DNA from: Ruicaihuangia caeni
GTDB taxonomy: Bacteria; Actinomycetota; Actinomycetes; Actinomycetales; Microbacteriaceae
Direction of reading: 5' to 3'
Assembly (NCBI RefSeq): GCF_029952955.1
Contig: NZ_JASATX010000007.1
Coordinates: 1 to 64,000, forward strand
DNA length: 64,000 nucleotides
The notes under the pieces are model-generated. The model was not told where the DNA came from. It saw only the letters and a program-made list of their open reading frames with translations, and made no database searches. The stretch's first letter is position 1. Each line of letters begins with the position of its first letter. Positions 16,394 through 25,125 of the stretch are shown here, in pieces. Position numbers and translations under genes: made by a program.

Positions 16394-17278
16394 TCAGGGG
16401 AGGTTCGCGAGCAGGTCGCCTTTTCGCTCGACGCGCTCGAGCACTTCGCGGAACTCGAGCTGCTTGAGGTCCGGGTCGTCGAGCTCCTCCCAAGTGCGGG
16501 GCGCGGCGACCCAAGGGCGCGCGCGTCCACGGAGCGAGTACGGCGACACGGTCGTCTTGCTCGCGCGATTCTGGCTCCAATCGACGAACACCCGGCCCTC
16601 GCGCTTGGCCTTGCGGATGTTGGAGACCACCAGGTCTGGTCGCTCGGCCTCCAACTGCTCGGCCACTTCGTGCGCGAGGTCGGTGAGCTCGTCACTCGTG
16701 CGACTGCCATCCGCGGCGGCATAGAGGTGAATGCCCTTGCTGCCGCTCGTGACTGGGAAGGGATCGAAACCCCGGTCGGCCAGTCGCTCCCGGAGCAGTT
16801 TCGCGACCATCACGCAGTGCGAGATGTCGGCGCCCTCGCCCGGGTCGAGATCCAGCACGAGACGATCGGGCGAGAGCGGATGCCGGTCACCGAACCGCCA
16901 TTGCGGCACATGCACCTCGAGCGCGCCGATCTGGCCGAGCCACAGCAGTGTGGGCAGATCGTTCACCAGGGGATAGTCGTTGCTGTGGTCCTGGTGCTGC
17001 TGCGTGCGCCGTGCAACCCACTCGGGTGTGGAACGGTCGAGGTTCTTCTGGAAGAACGATTCACCCGGCGCCTCGGCGGTGCCCACGCCGTGCGGCCAGC
17101 GCTTACGGGTCGCCGGCCGATTGACAAGGTGCGGCAGCATCACCGGCGCGATCGCCTCGAGGTACTCGAGGACCTCCCGCTTGGTGGTGCCGGCGGAGGG
17201 GTACAGCACTTTGTCGAGACTCGTGAACCGGAGAGATCTGCCGCCGACATCGACGGTCTGCTCGCGCGCCGCAGCCAT
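16394..17278 (-). CDS. LigD-type primase-polymerase domain protein
   Basis: The 294-residue protein corresponds to the archaeo-eukaryotic primase-like POL domain of bacterial LigD. It has the metal-binding DLDPG motif (near residues 144-148), TSGSKGIHLY and a late VFVDWSQN segment. In mycobacteria this domain adds (ribo)nucleotides at broken ends during non-homologous end joining. Here it stands alone, with no ligase, nuclease or Ku gene within the window, a common arrangement for actinobacterial polymerase paralogues. A TACTGT -10 lies exactly 6 nt before the ATG, pointing to a leaderless transcript. Confidence 0.9.
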   Translation of the reverse strand: MAAAREQTVDVGGRSLRFTSLDKVLYPSAGTTKREVLEYLEAIAPVMLPHLVNRPATRKRWPHGVGTAEAPGESFFQKNLDRSTPEWVARRTQQHQDHSNDYPLVNDLPTLLWLGQIGALEVHVPQWRFGDRHPLSPDRLVLDLDPGEGADISHCVMVAKLLRERLADRGFDPFPVTSGSKGIHLYAAADGSRTSDELTDLAHEVAEQLEAERPDLVVSNIRKAKREGRVFVDWSQNRASKTTVSPYSLRGRARPWVAAPRTWEELDDPDLKQLEFREVLERVERKGDLLANLP

Positions 17279-17284
17279 GCCGAC

Positions 17285-17290
17285 ACAGTA
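17285..17290 (-). promoter_or_regulatory. -10 element TACTGT for the LigD-type polymerase gene
   Basis: On the minus strand TACTGT ends 6 nt before the ATG whose first base is 17278. The spacing puts +1 on the start codon. Confidence 0.5.
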
Positions 17291-17324
17291 CGTCGGTCAC
17301 GACCGCGGCGCCCGGCGGCGGCGC

Positions 17325-17810
17325 TCAGTCGCGCTGCGCTCGCCGCAGCCTGGTGATCCAGGGCAGCAGCAGCCAGGCGACAAGCACGAGAAGGAGCATT
17401 CCTCCCGCTGCGATCATCGCCGCTGTGCGGTTCGTCACCAGATCGACGACGAGCAGCACCGTCCCGATCAGCACCAGCGAGATGAGCGCGAGCACGGTCT
17501 TCAGCGCGAAGTTCGCGAATCTCACGATCATCGGCTTGGCGCGCTGGCGGAAGAGCGCTCGGTGCATGCTCACAGGGGCGAGCGCGAGCACCGTGCTCGC
17601 AATCGCGGCGATCAGTACCCCCAAGTAGAGATACCGGTCGAATGCGTCGAGTTCCGCGAAGCGGGGTTGAAAGGCAAGGGTGAGCAGGAACCCGGCGAAG
17701 ATCTGCGTGCCGGTCTGGGTGACGCGCAACTCCTGCAGGATCTCGTTCCAGTTGCGGTCGATGCGCTCGGGCTCGGTCTCATGGGGCAGTGGGCTCCGGC
17801 TCTCATCCAT
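17325..17810 (-). CDS. DUF6328 family membrane protein
   Basis: The 161-residue protein has an acidic N-terminus followed by the DUF6328-type segment RNWNEILQELRVTQTGTQIFAGFLLTLAF, written here in part: NWNEILQELRVTQTG. Four hydrophobic helices follow (roughly residues 38-50, 62-82, 100-125 and 130-152) and then a basic tail. No biochemical role is known for the family. It is divergent from the PrsW protease gene, and their -10 elements lie within 30 bp of each other, so the two may be read from overlapping promoters. A TACTAT element 6 nt before the ATG implies a leaderless mRNA. Confidence 0.8.
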   Translation of the reverse strand: MDESRSPLPHETEPERIDRNWNEILQELRVTQTGTQIFAGFLLTLAFQPRFAELDAFDRYLYLGVLIAAIASTVLALAPVSMHRALFRQRAKPMIVRFANFALKTVLALISLVLIGTVLLVVDLVTNRTAAMIAAGGMLLLVLVAWLLLPWITRLRRAQRD

Positions 17811-17816
17811 GGGCAG

Positions 17817-17822
17817 ATAGTA
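17817..17822 (-). promoter_or_regulatory. -10 element TACTAT for the DUF6328 gene
   Basis: The minus-strand hexamer ends 6 nt before the ATG at 17810. It sits back-to-back with the plus-strand -10 of the PrsW gene at 17839. Confidence 0.5.
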
Positions 17823-17838
17823 GCCGGACGAAAATCAC

Positions 17839-17844
17839 TACGCT
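17839..17844 (+). promoter_or_regulatory. -10 element TACGCT for the PrsW gene
   Basis: TACGCT ends 6 nt before the GTG at 17851, the leaderless spacing. A GGAGGGG string overlaps this gap and could also serve as a ribosome binding site only if transcription starts further upstream. Confidence 0.5.
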
Positions 17845-17850
17845 GGAGGG

Positions 17851-19047
17851 GTGGATCCCGCGGTCGAACCGGTGCGCAGCGCGCCGTTCGACGTGCGCCA
17901 GGGAGCCAACGGGGTCGCGCAACCGGTCCTCGCGCAGAGGCCGCAATCGCACCCGTGGCTCATCGCAGCCGGCGTCATCGGCGTGCTCATCGGCGGGGTG
18001 GCCCTGCTGATCGTGTTCAGCTATCTCGCCGCGGTGTTCGGCGTCGCGGGCCTCATGTCGGCGTCCCTGCTGGCGCTCGTCCCGCTCGTGATCGTGGTGC
18101 TCGCGGTGCGCTGGATCGACCGCTGGGAGCCCGAGCCCAAGCTCGCACAACTGTTCGCCTTCCTCTGGGGCGCAGGCGTCTCAGTGCTCATCGCTCTGCT
18201 GATCGACAGCGAGGTCCAGAACGTCATCGCCGGAATCGGAGGAGACGACGGCCGGTTCGAGTTCTTCCAGGCGACCGTGCAGGCGCCCATCGTCGAAGAG
18301 GTCGCGAAGGGCCTCGGCGTGCTGCTGGTGTTCGTGTTCGCCCGCCGCCACTTCGACGGCCCCGTCGATGGGGTCGTGTACGCGGCGCTCACGGCGGCCG
18401 GGTTCGCCTTCACCGAGAACATCCAGTACTTCGGTGTGGTCATGGTCGAGGGCGACGGCCTTGCCGATGTCGCCGCTACGTTCTTCATGCGCGGCTTCAT
18501 GTCTCCATTCGCGCACGTCATGTTCACCGCGCTCGCCGGGTTCGCCATCGGCTTCGCCGCCAGCAAGTCGAGAAGCATCCTGAGCGGAATCGGGGGCTTC
18601 CTCGTCGGACTCGTGCCCGCGGTGCTGCTGCACGCCTTCTGGAACGGTGCGCTCTACTTCGTCTGGGACTTCTTCGGCTACTACGCCCTCGTGCAGGTTC
18701 CCCTGTTCCTCATCGGCGTAGGGCTCGTGCTCTATCTGCGCAAGCAGGAGCGCAATGTGACCCTCGCCCGTCTCTCCGAGTACGCGGATGCCGGATGGTT
18801 CAATCCGGCCGAGATCGTGGTGCTCGCAACGCCGGCGGGCCGTCGACGCGCGCAGACCTGGGCCAGCGGGTACGGGCTGGCGCGCCAGATGAAGGACTAC
18901 ATCGGGTACTCGACCAAGCTCGCGTTCACGCGCCAGCGACTGCTCGCCGAGGGCGACACGCAGGCACTCAGGCAGCGCGAGGCGATGCTCCTCCGGGCTG
19001 TCGTGGCGTCACGCCGCGCATTGCAGGCGCCGGCCTACCGGCGCTGA
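17851..19047 (+). CDS. PrsW-family intramembrane protease
   Basis: The 398-residue protein has a Pro-rich cytoplasmic start and eight or so membrane helices. The catalytic EE pair of glutamic-type PrsW proteases is E149-E150 in PIVEEVAKG, followed by GFAFTENIQYF and a helix with HAFWNG. Family members cut anti-sigma factors or related membrane proteins; the target here is unknown. The C-terminal 90 residues (TLARLSEYADAGWFNPAEI onward) form a basic cytoplasmic tail with arginine-rich helices, seen in actinobacterial homologues. It has its own promoter and is divergent from the DUF6328 gene. Confidence 0.88.
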   Translation: MDPAVEPVRSAPFDVRQGANGVAQPVLAQRPQSHPWLIAAGVIGVLIGGVALLIVFSYLAAVFGVAGLMSASLLALVPLVIVVLAVRWIDRWEPEPKLAQLFAFLWGAGVSVLIALLIDSEVQNVIAGIGGDDGRFEFFQATVQAPIVEEVAKGLGVLLVFVFARRHFDGPVDGVVYAALTAAGFAFTENIQYFGVVMVEGDGLADVAATFFMRGFMSPFAHVMFTALAGFAIGFAASKSRSILSGIGGFLVGLVPAVLLHAFWNGALYFVWDFFGYYALVQVPLFLIGVGLVLYLRKQERNVTLARLSEYADAGWFNPAEIVVLATPAGRRRAQTWASGYGLARQMKDYIGYSTKLAFTRQRLLAEGDTQALRQREAMLLRAVVASRRALQAPAYRR

Positions 19048-19265
19048 CCCGACACCGCTCACTCGGCACTGACCCGCTGCTACTCAGCCCACACAGCACT
19101 CAACCCCGGTGTTCGCGGCACTGCCTGCGAATCTCCCGGGGTCGAGTTGGTATCTCAATCATGTGCGATCCCGTGCGGTTTGGCAAGGGTTTTCTGAAAC
19201 AGACGAACCGCTGACAGGGCCCGGATGCCGATAGAATTGTCGTCCTTCCCGAAACCGAGGTGTGT
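19048..19265. promoter_or_regulatory. Upstream region of the HelD-like gene
   Basis: A TAGAAT -10 (19232-19237) lies about 29 nt before the preferred GTG start. A CTGACA at 19211-19216 is a possible -35, although the spacer is only 15 nt. I looked for the rifampicin-associated inverted repeat (GGGGCTTGC-type) known upstream of some helR genes and do not see a clear copy. Confidence 0.4.
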
Positions 19266-21458
19266 GTGACCAACCGCGAACTCGAGCGCGAACGCGACTA
19301 CGTCGCAGCCCTGTACCAGCGCCTCGATGCGGTGCGCAACGAGGCCGAGAACGCCCTGTCGGAAGTGCTCAGGCAGACTCCCGGCGGCACGCATCAGCAC
19401 CGCTCGGAACGCGACGCGTTCGCGAGGGTCTATGGCGACCGCATCGCGCAGTTGCGCGAGGTCGATGAGCGGCTGGCCTTCGGCAAGCTGACAACTGAGT
19501 CTGGCGCTGAACGCTATATCGGCCGCATCGGCCTGCGCGACGATGACCGCGAGCCCGTGCTGCTCGACTGGAGAGCGCCGCAGGCCAGCGCCTTCTACCA
19601 GGCGACCGCCGCTCATCCGCTCGGCATGCGGGCGCGCCGGCATCTCATGTTGAAGGGCCGCACAGTTCAATCGATCACCGACGACGTCTTCGATGAAGAC
19701 CTGCTCGACGAGACCGCCGGAGGCGATTCGGCGCTGCTTGCTGCCTTGACGGCGCAGCGCACTGGTCGCATGCACGACATCGTCGCGACCATCCAGGCGG
19801 AGCAGGACCGCATCATCCGAAGCGCGGATCGCGGCGTGCTCGTCGTGCAGGGCGGACCAGGCACAGGCAAGACGGCCGTTGCCCTCCATCGCGCCGCCTA
19901 TCTGCTCTACGAGCACCGGGAACGACTCGCCCGCAGCGGTGTTCTCATCGTCGGACCGTCGCGCAGCTTCCTGAGCTACATCGAGCAGGTGCTGCCGTCG
20001 CTCGGCGAGACGGGCGTCGTGCTCTCGAGCGTGGGTCAGCTCTACCCGGGTATCGAAGCGCGGCATGACGATGCGCCCGAGGTCGCTGCGCTGAAGGGCT
20101 CGCACGAGATGGCAGACCTGCTCCGTAGGGCTGTCAAGAGCCGCCAGGTGGTGCCGCGTGAGCCGCAAGACATCGACGTCAATGGCGAACGGCTCACGAT
20201 CGCTCCGGAGCTGATCGAGCGGGCGATGCGCGAAGCATGGGCCACCAGGCGTCCGCATAACGTCGCCAGGGTCACGTTCAACATCGCGGCTCTCAAAGCC
20301 CTCGCGAACCAGCTCGCGGCTCAACTGCGAGCGCGAGGCAACGTCGTCGACGAGGGCGACATGCCGCTGCTCTTCGAAGACCTGCGCACCGCGCACGATG
20401 TGAAGGTGGTGCTCAACACGGCGTGGTTGCCCCTCACACCCTTGAAGCTGATCGAAGACCTCTACGCGCGCCCGAACTGGCTGGCGAGCATCACGCAGCG
20501 CTGGTCGCCGGAGAAGCGCGCGCTGCTGCGCCGGCCGCGCGGATCCCAACTCACCATCTCCGATATCGCGTTGCTCGATGAAGCGGCCGAACTCCTGGGT
20601 GAAGCCGACGTCAAAGCGGGAGCCGAGCGGCGAGCCGCTGAAGAGCAGCGCCGACGCGACCTCGAGAACGCGGAGCAGGCGATCCGCAACATGGGCGTCG
20701 AGGGTCGCGTGTCTGCTGAGGCGCTCGCCGAGGGCTTCGCCGACGCGCCTGCCCGGATGACCGCCGCGGAACGGGCGCTGGTCGACCGCACCTGGACCTA
20801 CGGGCACATCGTTGTCGATGAGGCGCAGGAACTCTCGCCCATGCAATGGCGGATGCTCAAGCGGCGATGCCCCATGCGGAGCTTCACGATCGTCGGCGAT
20901 ATCGCGCAGGCGGCGTCGGCCGCCGCGGCATCCGATTGGCGCACCGCACTGCGCTCGCTCACCGACGACTTCCGCGTCGAGCAGCTGACCGTGAACTACC
21001 GCACGCCACGCCAGATCATCGAGCTCGCGGACCGTTTCGCTACAGCCCAGGGCCTGCCCGTGACGCCGTCTCGCGCGGTTCGCGACGCTGAGCACGAGGT
21101 GCTCCGCAGCACCGGCCCGCTCGTCGAATCGGTGCTCGATGCGGTAGCAGCAGACCGCGCCATTGACTCGGCGGGGACTTTGGCGGTGATCGCCGACGAG
21201 TCGCTGCTCGCGGAGTTGCATTCGGCCCTGCGCGCAAGGTTCGGACCGCTGGTCGCGCCCGATACCGAGTCGCTCCAGCATCCGATCGCCGTGCTGACAC
21301 CCGCTGCGGCGAAGGGCCTCGAGTTCGACGCGGTCGTTCTCGCCGAGCCTCGACGCATCCTCCGGGCGAGCACGCGCGGCGCCGCGTCACTGTATGTCGC
21401 GATGACGCGCCCGACGCAACGGCTCCGGATAGTCTCGGAAGAGACATCGCCCCTCTGA
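19266..21458 (+). CDS. helD: HelD/HelR-like RNA polymerase-recycling ATPase
   Basis: The 730-residue protein is a UvrD-like superfamily 1 ATPase with an N-terminal coiled coil (ELERERDYVAALYQRLDAVR), the layout of HelD. Helicase motifs include Walker A GGPGTGKTA near residue 200, the DEAQELSPMQWRML Walker B region and VAMTRPTQRL near the end. HelD proteins pull stalled RNA polymerase off DNA, and in mycobacteria and Streptomyces they can raise rifampicin tolerance. The GTG at 19266 is preferred to one at 19260 because CGAGG then has suitable spacing and the coiled coil begins at once. A UvrD-like DNA helicase is the less likely alternative. Confidence 0.82.
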   Translation: MTNRELERERDYVAALYQRLDAVRNEAENALSEVLRQTPGGTHQHRSERDAFARVYGDRIAQLREVDERLAFGKLTTESGAERYIGRIGLRDDDREPVLLDWRAPQASAFYQATAAHPLGMRARRHLMLKGRTVQSITDDVFDEDLLDETAGGDSALLAALTAQRTGRMHDIVATIQAEQDRIIRSADRGVLVVQGGPGTGKTAVALHRAAYLLYEHRERLARSGVLIVGPSRSFLSYIEQVLPSLGETGVVLSSVGQLYPGIEARHDDAPEVAALKGSHEMADLLRRAVKSRQVVPREPQDIDVNGERLTIAPELIERAMREAWATRRPHNVARVTFNIAALKALANQLAAQLRARGNVVDEGDMPLLFEDLRTAHDVKVVLNTAWLPLTPLKLIEDLYARPNWLASITQRWSPEKRALLRRPRGSQLTISDIALLDEAAELLGEADVKAGAERRAAEEQRRRDLENAEQAIRNMGVEGRVSAEALAEGFADAPARMTAAERALVDRTWTYGHIVVDEAQELSPMQWRMLKRRCPMRSFTIVGDIAQAASAAAASDWRTALRSLTDDFRVEQLTVNYRTPRQIIELADRFATAQGLPVTPSRAVRDAEHEVLRSTGPLVESVLDAVAADRAIDSAGTLAVIADESLLAELHSALRARFGPLVAPDTESLQHPIAVLTPAAAKGLEFDAVVLAEPRRILRASTRGAASLYVAMTRPTQRLRIVSEETSPL

Positions 21459-21504
21459 AGTGAGCGCGGGCGAGTCGCACCCCGAGTGGATCGGAGGCCG
21501 ACGG

Positions 21505-22419
21505 ATGCCGAGAGCAGTGCGGTTCCACGAGTACGGCGGACCGGAGGTGCTCGCCCTCGATGAGGTGGAGCTTCCCGCAGTGGGCCGCTCGCAGGTGCGC
21601 ATTCGGGTCGAGGCCGCGGGCCTCAACCCGGCTGACTCGAAGGTGCGGCGAGGGGAGTTCCTGCCGTCGCTCCCGAAGTCGCTGCCGTCCGGCATCGGGT
21701 TCGAGGCCGCCGGCGTGGTCGATGCAGTCGGTGAGGACGTCACAGGCTTCTCGCCCGGCGACGAGGTGTTCGGCCTGGTGCGGCTCGGCGGGGTGGCGGA
21801 CTTCGCGATCGCCCCCGCGACCTCGATCGCGCGAAAGCCGGCCGAGCTCGACTGGCCTCGTGCCGGCGGGCTCGCGTCGGTCGGACAGACGGCGCTGGAC
21901 ATCGTCGCATCGCAGCAGGTCACGCCCGGGATGACGGCGCTGGTCAGCGCCGCTGCCGGGGGAGTGGGCTCCATGGTCGCTCAACTCGCGATGCTCGCCG
22001 GGGCGCGTGTGATCGGCACCGCGAGCGCCGGCAACGTCGAGTATCTCGAGGAGCTCGGAATCCTTCCGATCGCCTACGGCCCAGGGCTCGCCGAGCGCCT
22101 GCTCGAGACGGCCGACGACATCGACGTGGTGTTCGACCACGCGGGCGAGGAGACCGTCCGTGCTGCGCTGGCTCTCGGCGTGGATGCTGGCCGGATCAAT
22201 ACCATCGCCGCAGACGCTCAGGCCCTCGGTGTGCGCGGTGTGGGGCAGCAGCGCGCTGATCCTGCAGGGCTTGAGCTACTCGCCCACCAGGTCGCCGACG
22301 GGCAGCTGACTCTGCGCATCGACTCAGCGCATGGGCTCGATGACGCTCAGGCCGCGTATCGCCGGCTCGACTCGCGCCACGCTCGGGGCAAGGTTGTCAT
22401 CGTGCCGACCTTGGCCTGA
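21505..22419 (+). CDS. Quinone oxidoreductase-like NADP-dependent dehydrogenase
   Basis: The 304-residue protein is a zinc-free medium-chain dehydrogenase/reductase similar to NADPH:quinone reductase. It begins MPRAVRFHEYGGPEVL, has GLNPADSKVRRG, the dinucleotide loop SAAAGGVGSMVAQLA, and ends in the short QAAYRRLDSRHARGKVV helix typical of the family. It lacks the cysteine-rich structural zinc lobe of alcohol dehydrogenases. The start at 21505 has GGAGG 7 nt upstream; the frame is open 15 more codons. It follows the HelD gene by 46 bp on the same strand, but whether they share a transcript is unclear. Confidence 0.88.
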   Translation: MPRAVRFHEYGGPEVLALDEVELPAVGRSQVRIRVEAAGLNPADSKVRRGEFLPSLPKSLPSGIGFEAAGVVDAVGEDVTGFSPGDEVFGLVRLGGVADFAIAPATSIARKPAELDWPRAGGLASVGQTALDIVASQQVTPGMTALVSAAAGGVGSMVAQLAMLAGARVIGTASAGNVEYLEELGILPIAYGPGLAERLLETADDIDVVFDHAGEETVRAALALGVDAGRINTIAADAQALGVRGVGQQRADPAGLELLAHQVADGQLTLRIDSAHGLDDAQAAYRRLDSRHARGKVVIVPTLA

Positions 22420-22728
22420 CCCGCGAGTGAAGAACCACGCGTCGGGCGCATTCCAAACGAGACACGCCATGTTCTCTGGCCCTCGAAATGGGGGTCAGTG
22501 GCGTGGGTGAAGCTGAGTAGCGTGACACTCACAGATCCGCTGGGGGCGGTCACAGCGTTCAGGGGGACGGGAGCGCTGACCTGGGGCGGGGGCCGGAATC
22601 GGCCCCCGCTTCGCGGTTCACGGTGGACGCCCCGGGTCGGCTTGCCGGCCGCTTCTGAAGCCGGGATCACGTCTCGCGAACCACGCCTCAACACCTGACG
22701 GCAGCCAGACCCCCTAGGTGAACCGCGC
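22420..22728. other. Intergenic stretch, no gene seen
   Basis: This convergent gap of about 310 bp holds one clear hairpin (22586-22609) and no convincing gene. A 66-codon open frame at 22498-22698 has no ribosome binding site and a composition unlike a protein (runs of Gly and Arg). I see no repeats or element ends here. Confidence 0.6.
22586..22609. terminator. Hairpin in the QOR/SDR convergent gap
   Basis: GCGGGGGCC and GGCCCCCGC pair perfectly over 9 bp around GGAATC, followed by TTCGCGG. It could end transcription from either side, although it lies about 165 bp beyond the oxidoreductase stop. Confidence 0.55.
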
Positions 22729-23520
22729 TCAGCGGGGGTGCAGTGAGCCGGCAGCGCTGAGCCGGGTCGGCAATACTCTGACGAGCGCGGCCACGGCCTT
22801 GTACCGCAGCGATGGCGTGCACGTCATCCGCCCGTCATCCGCAGCCCGCAATGCGGCACGCACCACCCGGTCGGCCTTCAGCCAGAGCCACCGCGGCACA
22901 GTGTCGTCGCGCACGCGCATGCGCTCGTGGAACTCGGTGCGGACGAAACCGGGCTGCACCACCGTGACCGTGACGCCGGCGCGGCGATACTCGACGTGCG
23001 CCCAGCGGCTGAAGCTGATGACCCAGGCCTTGGCGGCACCGTAGCTGTCGCGGGGCGTGAGTCCCGCGATGCTCGCGACATTGATGATCGTGCCGTGGCG
23101 GGTGGGCAGCATGGCGCCCAGCGCGGCATGCGAGAGTCGCATGGGCGCCGTGACGAGCAGGTTGAGCAGCGCTTGCTGGTCGCCGAGCGATGTGCGGTCG
23201 AACGCTCCTCGCACGCCCATGCCGGCGTTGTTGACCAGCGCCTCCACTGGACGGTCGGATGCCTGGAGCCGCTGTGCAACGGCGTCGACTCCGTCGCGCG
23301 AGGCGAGGTCGGCGACGAGCACCTCCGGTCGCCCGCCGCGGCCACGCAGCTCCGCCGCGACCGCTTCGAGTCGCGAGGAGTCCCGTGCGACGAGCACGAC
23401 ATCGAAGCCGCGATCAGTGAGTTGGCGTGCGAATTCAAGGCCGAGGCCCGCACTAGCGCCTGTCACCAGGGCCACGGGCCGTGTCGAACCCGGGCTCGCT
23501 GACTTTCGGAGGAGCGCCAT
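22729..23520 (-). CDS. Short-chain dehydrogenase/reductase
   Basis: The 263-residue protein is a classical SDR. It has the nucleotide motif TGASAGLG (20-27), NNAG at 97-100, the catalytic S150, and Y160-x3-K164 in SYGAAK. These act as NAD(P)-dependent oxidoreductases on alcohols, ketones or lipids; the substrate cannot be predicted. The C-terminal part after WLWLKADRVVRAALRA resembles DltE-like or long-chain oxoacyl SDRs. A TAGCGT -10 sits 6 nt before the ATG, so it is likely leaderless and separate from the next SDR gene, which lies upstream on the same strand. Confidence 0.9.
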   Translation of the reverse strand: MALLRKSASPGSTRPVALVTGASAGLGLEFARQLTDRGFDVVLVARDSSRLEAVAAELRGRGGRPEVLVADLASRDGVDAVAQRLQASDRPVEALVNNAGMGVRGAFDRTSLGDQQALLNLLVTAPMRLSHAALGAMLPTRHGTIINVASIAGLTPRDSYGAAKAWVISFSRWAHVEYRRAGVTVTVVQPGFVRTEFHERMRVRDDTVPRWLWLKADRVVRAALRAADDGRMTCTPSLRYKAVAALVRVLPTRLSAAGSLHPR

Positions 23521-23526
23521 GCGATC

Positions 23527-23532
23527 ACGCTA
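23527..23532 (-). promoter_or_regulatory. -10 element TAGCGT for the SDR gene
   Basis: The minus-strand hexamer ends 6 nt before the ATG at 23520, the same register as other leaderless candidates here. Confidence 0.5.
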
Positions 23533-23591
23533 CCGACTCGTTGATGACGCCCACGACCGCGTCGATTCCGGCACCGGTCTGCGCTCTTGGG

Positions 23592-24491
23592 CTAGAGCGG
23601 TTTGCCGCCCGTGACCGGCAGGATCGCGCCGCTCGTGTAGCTCGCATGGTCGGACGCGAGGTACACGTAGGCGCCCGCGAGCTCGGCCGGTTGGCCGGCG
23701 CGCCCGAGTGGAGTGTCCTGACCGAAGGATTCGAGTTTCTCGTCCCACCCCGTGGAGGGGATGAGCGGCGTCCAGATAGGGCCGGGTGCCACGGCGTTGA
23801 CGCGGATGCCCTTCGGTCCGAGATCCTCCGCCATCACCCTCGTGAATCCCACGAGCGCGAACTTCGTCATGGCGTAGTCGAAGATCGATGGGCTCGGGTT
23901 GAATCCCTGGATCGACGCCGTCACGATGATCGAGGCGCCGGGTTGCAGATGCTTGAGCGCCTCGCGCACCATGAAGACGGGAGCGAACACATTCGTTCGC
24001 ATCACTCGCTCGAAATCCGCGGTCGGCACCGTGTCGATCCCGTCCCGATTGCGCTGGTATCCGGCGTTGAGCACCAGGGTGTCGAGCCCGCCCAGACGCT
24101 CCACCGTCTGCGTCACGATGGAGGAGCAGAACGCCTCGTCCTGCAGGTCGCCGGGCAGCAGCAAGGCAGTGCGACCGGCTTCTTCGATGAGGCGACCCGT
24201 GTCTTCGGCGTCGCGCTGCTCGTCGGGCAGGTAAGAGATCGCAACATCGGCTCCCTCCCGGGCGAATGCGATCGCGACCGCTCGTCCGATTCCGGAGTCG
24301 CCGCCCGTGATGAGCGCTCTGCGCCCTGTCAGCATTCCGCTGCCGCGATAGCTCTCCTCACCGTGGTCGGGACGCGGATCCATCGCCTCGGTCGAGCCGG
24401 GCGGCGTCTGCTGCTGCTTTGCGAAGCCGCTGTCGTAGTAGGCGTGGCGAGGGTCTTTGCCGCCGTGGTGCTGATTCGTCGACTGCTCCAT
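23592..24491 (-). CDS. SDR family oxidoreductase, general-stress (YhdF/YghA) type
   Basis: The 299-residue protein has a 50-residue hydrophilic N-terminal extension (Gln, His and Pro rich) before the SDR core. In the core are TGGDSGIG (62-69), LNAG (141-144), S193 and Y206-x3-K210. The extension and the DPRPDHGEESYRGSG segment are typical of the YhdF/YdaD/YghA subgroup, whose Bacillus members are general stress proteins. The ATG at 24491 has AAGGAG at good distance, and the 31-codon upstream extension is not used. It is divergent from rpsO. Confidence 0.9.
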   Translation of the reverse strand: MEQSTNQHHGGKDPRHAYYDSGFAKQQQTPPGSTEAMDPRPDHGEESYRGSGMLTGRRALITGGDSGIGRAVAIAFAREGADVAISYLPDEQRDAEDTGRLIEEAGRTALLLPGDLQDEAFCSSIVTQTVERLGGLDTLVLNAGYQRNRDGIDTVPTADFERVMRTNVFAPVFMVREALKHLQPGASIIVTASIQGFNPSPSIFDYAMTKFALVGFTRVMAEDLGPKGIRVNAVAPGPIWTPLIPSTGWDEKLESFGQDTPLGRAGQPAELAGAYVYLASDHASYTSGAILPVTGGKPL

Positions 24492-24612
24492 CGTCTGCTC
24501 CTTGCGTGCTCGTTCTTGCTCGGACGTCACAGCCCACCGTGGCCCGCTCTGGTGGCACCGAGAAGGCGGCGGATGCCGATGCACAGCGGATCCGGAGGCG
24601 CGGCGAGTGCGC

Positions 24613-24618
24613 TAAACT
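24613..24618 (+). promoter_or_regulatory. -10 element TAAACT for rpsO
   Basis: TAAACT lies about 90 nt upstream of rpsO, so the mRNA has a leader of about 85 nt. That is long enough for the S15 autoregulatory fold known in other bacteria, although I cannot confirm a structure. No clear -35 is visible. Confidence 0.45.
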
Positions 24619-24707
24619 CTCTGGGTTGCCGTTTGATCGGCCGCGGATAAAGAGAGCCACTCCATCGGGGAGCCGGCGCCGCGCAACAAGCAGGAAGGGG
24701 ATCACCT

Positions 24708-24977
24708 ATGGCACTGGATGCAGCGACCAAGAAGGCGATCATCGAAGAGTACGCGACCCACCCCGGTGACACCGGATCCCCTGAGGTCCAGGTCGCAGTG
24801 CTCTCCAAGCGCATTTCCGACCTCACCGAGCACCTGAAGCACCACAAGCACGACCACCACTCGCGTCGTGGCCTGCTGCTGCTCGTCGGTCAGCGTCGTC
24901 GTCTGCTCGGCTACCTCGCCGACGTCGACATCAACCGCTACCGCAGCTTGATCGAGCGTCTCGGCCTGCGCCGCTGA
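24708..24977 (+). CDS. rpsO: 30S ribosomal protein S15
   Basis: The 89-residue product matches S15 along its full length, with [35 protein letters not shown] and the RNA-binding RRRLLGYL segment. S15 binds the 16S rRNA three-way junction early in 30S assembly. A strong AGGAAGGGG ribosome binding site precedes the ATG. In many bacteria rpsO and pnp are adjacent; here they are 4.2 kb apart with four genes between, and rpsO is closed by its own terminator. Confidence 0.98.
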   Translation: MALDAATKKAIIEEYATHPGDTGSPEVQVAVLSKRISDLTEHLKHHKHDHHSRRGLLLLVGQRRRLLGYLADVDINRYRSLIERLGLRR

Positions 24978-24989
24978 CACCTTCTTGAA

Positions 24990-25030
24990 GAAGAGGCCGT
25001 CGCCCATCGGGCGACGGCCTCTTCTCTTTC
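24990..25030 (+). terminator. Rho-independent terminator after rpsO
   Basis: A perfect 16-bp stem is formed by GAAGAGGCCGTCGCCC and GGGCGACGGCCTCTTC with an ATC loop, followed by TCTTTC. It is one of the strongest hairpins in the window. Confidence 0.88.
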
Positions 25031-25125
25031 GGTGGCTCGGAGTCCGGATGATGCCGGGACGGCACCCGGAGCTGGCGTCGCGGCGACGATCAGAGATGAC
25101 CGTCGCTTCAAGCTCCAGCGCGCCG

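Noticed and set aside
19150-19265. Rifampicin-associated element upstream of the HelD-like gene
   Set aside because: The GGTTTGGCAAGGG stretch looks faintly similar, but it lacks the paired GGGGCTTGC/GCAAGCCCC arms.
19155-21281. 708-codon minus-strand frame opposite the HelD-like gene
   Set aside because: Composition is Arg/His/Leu shadow type with no recognisable domain, while the plus strand encodes clear ATPase motifs.
22498-22698. 66-codon frame in the QOR/SDR gap
   Set aside because: No ribosome binding site, a Gly/Arg/Pro-heavy peptide, and it runs through a terminator hairpin.
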